From CAYOKT01 sp964404605 (GTDB lineage: Bacteria > Electryoneota > Electryoneia > Electryoneales > Electryoneaceae): 6,370 nucleotides of DNA. Below the pieces are notes generated by a model. It was not told where the DNA came from, searched no databases, and saw only the letters and a list, made by a program, of their open reading frames with translations. Below are positions 4,743 through 6,370 of the stretch, in pieces (position 1 is the stretch's first letter; each line of letters starts with the position of its first letter). The translations under genes were made by a program, and so were the position numbers. The stretch covers positions 1 through 6,370 of the forward strand of contig CAYOKT010000123.1 in assembly GCA_964404605.1 (NCBI GenBank), given 5' to 3'.

Positions 4743-6370
4743 ATGAAGCGCTGCCCGCCCCCCGCCCTCCTCGCCGCCTTCCTGCTGGCCGCCTCCTTCT
4801 CCCCCGCCCGTGCGGTCAGCTTCTCCACCGTCACCTACGACAGCTCCGGGGAGCTGTACCCCAACCCCGGGCGCGGCTTCTCCGCCTACCGCTCCTCTTC
4901 GATCTCCCTGCCCTTCCTGCAGGGGCTGCGCGATGAAAACGTGACCGTGGTGCAGCGCATCTACACCATCCCGCAGTTCAACGATTCCCCGTTGAGCAGC
5001 CAGTTCCTCAGCCTCGTCGAGCACGACTTCAACGCCGCCCGGGACGGCGGCGCGAAGCTGGTGCTCCGCTTCTCCTACACGAACGACATCGATGGCGAGG
5101 ATGCCTCGCTTGCGACCATCCTCGGCCACATCGACCAACTCGAGCCGCTGCTGCAGGAGCACGGCGATGTGATCCTCTATGTCGAGGCGGGGTTCATCGG
5201 CGCCTGGGGGGAGTGGTTCTACTCCACCCACGGGCTGAACAACACCGAGGACCGCCGCACGGTGCTCTTCGCCCTGCTGGACGCCCTCCCGACCGACCGC
5301 ATGGTCGCCGTGCGCACCCCGGCCTACAAGAGGGCCATCTTCGAGGTCGATGAGCCCCTCGATTACGACGAGGCCTTCAACGGCACCCGCCGCGCGCGCA
5401 CCGGGGCGCACAACGACTGTTTCCTCGCCAGCGCCGATGATTACGGCACCTATGACGACATCGAGGCGGACAAGACCTACCTCAACCTGGACAACCGTTT
5501 CGTTCCCCAGGGCGGGGAGACGTGCAGCCCCAGCGCCTACTCCGACTGCGCCCATGCGCTGACCGACCTCGCCCGGATGCGCTGGTCGGTGCTCAACCGG
5601 GACTATAACCAGGCCGTGCTCGACGGCTGGGAGACGGAGGGCTGCATGGACGAGATCCGCCGCCGCCTCGGCCACCGCTTCCGCCTCCTCTCCGCGACCC
5701 TGCAGGACAGCGTCCGGCCCGGCGGGGCGTTCTCCGCCGAGTTCGACATCGTCAATGACGGCTTCGCCAGCCCCTTCAACCCCCGCGGCCTGGAGCTGAT
5801 CCTCCGGGAGGATGGCGGCGCGGAGTATTTCCTCGCCACCGGGGAGGACCCCCGCTTCTGGCTCGGGGGCGACACCGCCCACGTGGCGCTCGAGGGCGGC
5901 ATCCCCGCCGGCATGCCGACGGGAAGCTACGAGCTGCTACTGGCCCTGCCCGACCCCGCGCCCGCCCTCTACCTGCGCCCGGAGTACTCCATCCGGCTGG
6001 CGAACACCGGCGTCTGGGACGATATGGCCGGCTACAACGACATGCTGCACGAGGTGGTCGTCTCGCCGGGGGCCACCGGCGGGGAGTACGGCGGCGACCT
6101 CTTCTTCCTCGACCGGGCGACGAGCGTTCCCCCGGCGACGCCGCACGGCGCCTTTCCCGCGGGATATCACCTCCTGGCCGCCTACCCGAACCCGTTCAAC
6201 CCGCGGGCGACCCTCCGCTTCGAGGTTCCCCGGCCGGACTTCGTCCGCCTCGCCGTCTATGACCTCCTCGGCCAGCGGGTGGCGATCCTCCTCGACCGGC
6301 GGGTCTCCTCCGGCGAGCACGAGTTGACCTGGAATGCGAACGGGCTGTCCAGCGGGGTCTACCTGCTGCG
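4743..6370 (+). CDS. secreted DUF4874/DUF4832 protein with C-terminal FlgD-like sorting domain (3' end outside window)
   Basis: 542 complete codons are present with no stop before the window edge. Residues 1-24 are a signal peptide (basic start, Leu/Ala core, cleavage after ARA). The mature start has the NPGRGF element (41-46) typical of DUF4874. It continues with a barrel-like region holding DGGAKLVLRFSY (101-112), GHIDQLEPLL (128-137) and VEAGFIGAWGEW (147-158). The following part matches DUF4832, with AVRTPAY (189-195) and AHNDCFLAS followed by GTYDDIEADKTYL (222-247). A beta-rich region (about 315-440) follows. Residues 473 onward carry YPNPFNP, VYDLLGQRV and SGVYLL, the FlgD-Ig-like domain used as a type IX-like or surface-sorting signal; probably only its last strand is missing. 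The families are known for the fold and carbohydrate-related context, but no enzyme activity is established. The ATG at 4743 is set by GGGAG eight bases upstream and by the signal peptide. It is transcribed away from the respiratory operon and is probably functionally unrelated. Confidence 0.88.
   Translation, partial: MKRCPPPALLAAFLLAASFSPARAVSFSTVTYDSSGELYPNPGRGFSAYRSSSISLPFLQGLRDENVTVVQRIYTIPQFNDSPLSSQFLSLVEHDFNAARDGGAKLVLRFSYTNDIDGEDASLATILGHIDQLEPLLQEHGDVILYVEAGFIGAWGEWFYSTHGLNNTEDRRTVLFALLDALPTDRMVAVRTPAYKRAIFEVDEPLDYDEAFNGTRRARTGAHNDCFLASADDYGTYDDIEADKTYLNLDNRFVPQGGETCSPSAYSDCAHALTDLARMRWSVLNRDYNQAVLDGWETEGCMDEIRRRLGHRFRLLSATLQDSVRPGGAFSAEFDIVNDGFASPFNPRGLELILREDGGAEYFLATGEDPRFWLGGDTAHVALEGGIPAGMPTGSYELLLALPDPAPALYLRPEYSIRLANTGVWDDMAGYNDMLHEVVVSPGATGGEYGGDLFFLDRATSVPPATPHGAFPAGYHLLAAYPNPFNPRATLRFEVPRPDFVRLAVYDLLGQRVAILLDRRVSSGEHELTWNANGLSSGVYLL

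Noticed and set aside
3862..4746. 294-codon plus-strand open frame crossing the Rieske gene and intergenic region
   Set aside because: The first third is antisense to the Rieske cluster region. The rest has no motif, no ribosome-binding site and compositional character of non-coding GC-rich DNA.
4674..5882. 402-codon minus-strand open frame antisense to the DUF4874/DUF4832 gene
   Set aside because: It is composed of Gly, Ala, Val and Glu repeats with no motif. The plus strand has a signal peptide, ribosome-binding site and recognisable domains.

Overview
This is a GC-rich bacterial window with four protein genes and one tRNA. It suggests a bacterium with a respiratory chain based on multiheme cytochromes. 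The secreted protein at the right edge ends in a FlgD-like / type IX-like C-terminal sorting domain (YPNPFNP motif). Together with the high GC content and the b6-like bc complex, this points loosely to the FCB-side candidate phyla (Krumholzibacteriota, Eisenbacteria, Latescibacterota and similar). That placement is inference from gene content, not a phylogenetic result.

Layout. Positions 17-105 (minus) hold a tRNA-Ser(GGA) with no encoded CCA. Positions 106-359 are a non-coding spacer with a palindrome and two weak terminator-like hairpins. Positions 360-4215 (minus) hold a compact three-gene operon, transcribed in the order Rieske iron-sulfur protein (3754-4215), full-length fused cytochrome b (2654-3754) and an 18-heme c-type cytochrome (360-2642). 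The first two genes overlap by one base (TGATG) and the last two are 11 bases apart, so co-transcription and translational coupling are likely. Positions 4216-4742 are a divergent intergenic region with an AT-rich promoter-like part and a block of inverted repeats. Positions 4743-6370 (plus) hold a secreted DUF4874/DUF4832 protein cut by the window edge.

How the genes work together. The operon encodes a quinol:cytochrome c oxidoreductase (bc/b6f family). Cytochrome b would oxidise quinol, probably menaquinol, at the PEWY-bearing site. The Rieske protein would take the high-potential electron. The 18-heme cytochrome stands where cytochrome c1 or f would normally be encoded. Like c1 and f it has a signal peptide, a periplasmic haem domain and a single C-terminal membrane helix, but it carries 18 CXXCH sites instead of one.

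The most notable feature is that this cytochrome is an internal tandem duplication of a nine-heme module. From the 4th heme of each module through its heme-free helical tail the two copies stay in register at an exact offset of 351 residues. Other points of interest are a Rieske cluster motif lacking the usual Pro and Ser, a b6-type histidine spacing without the heme c_i cysteine, and two neighbouring intergenic stem-loops whose loops are complementary to each other.
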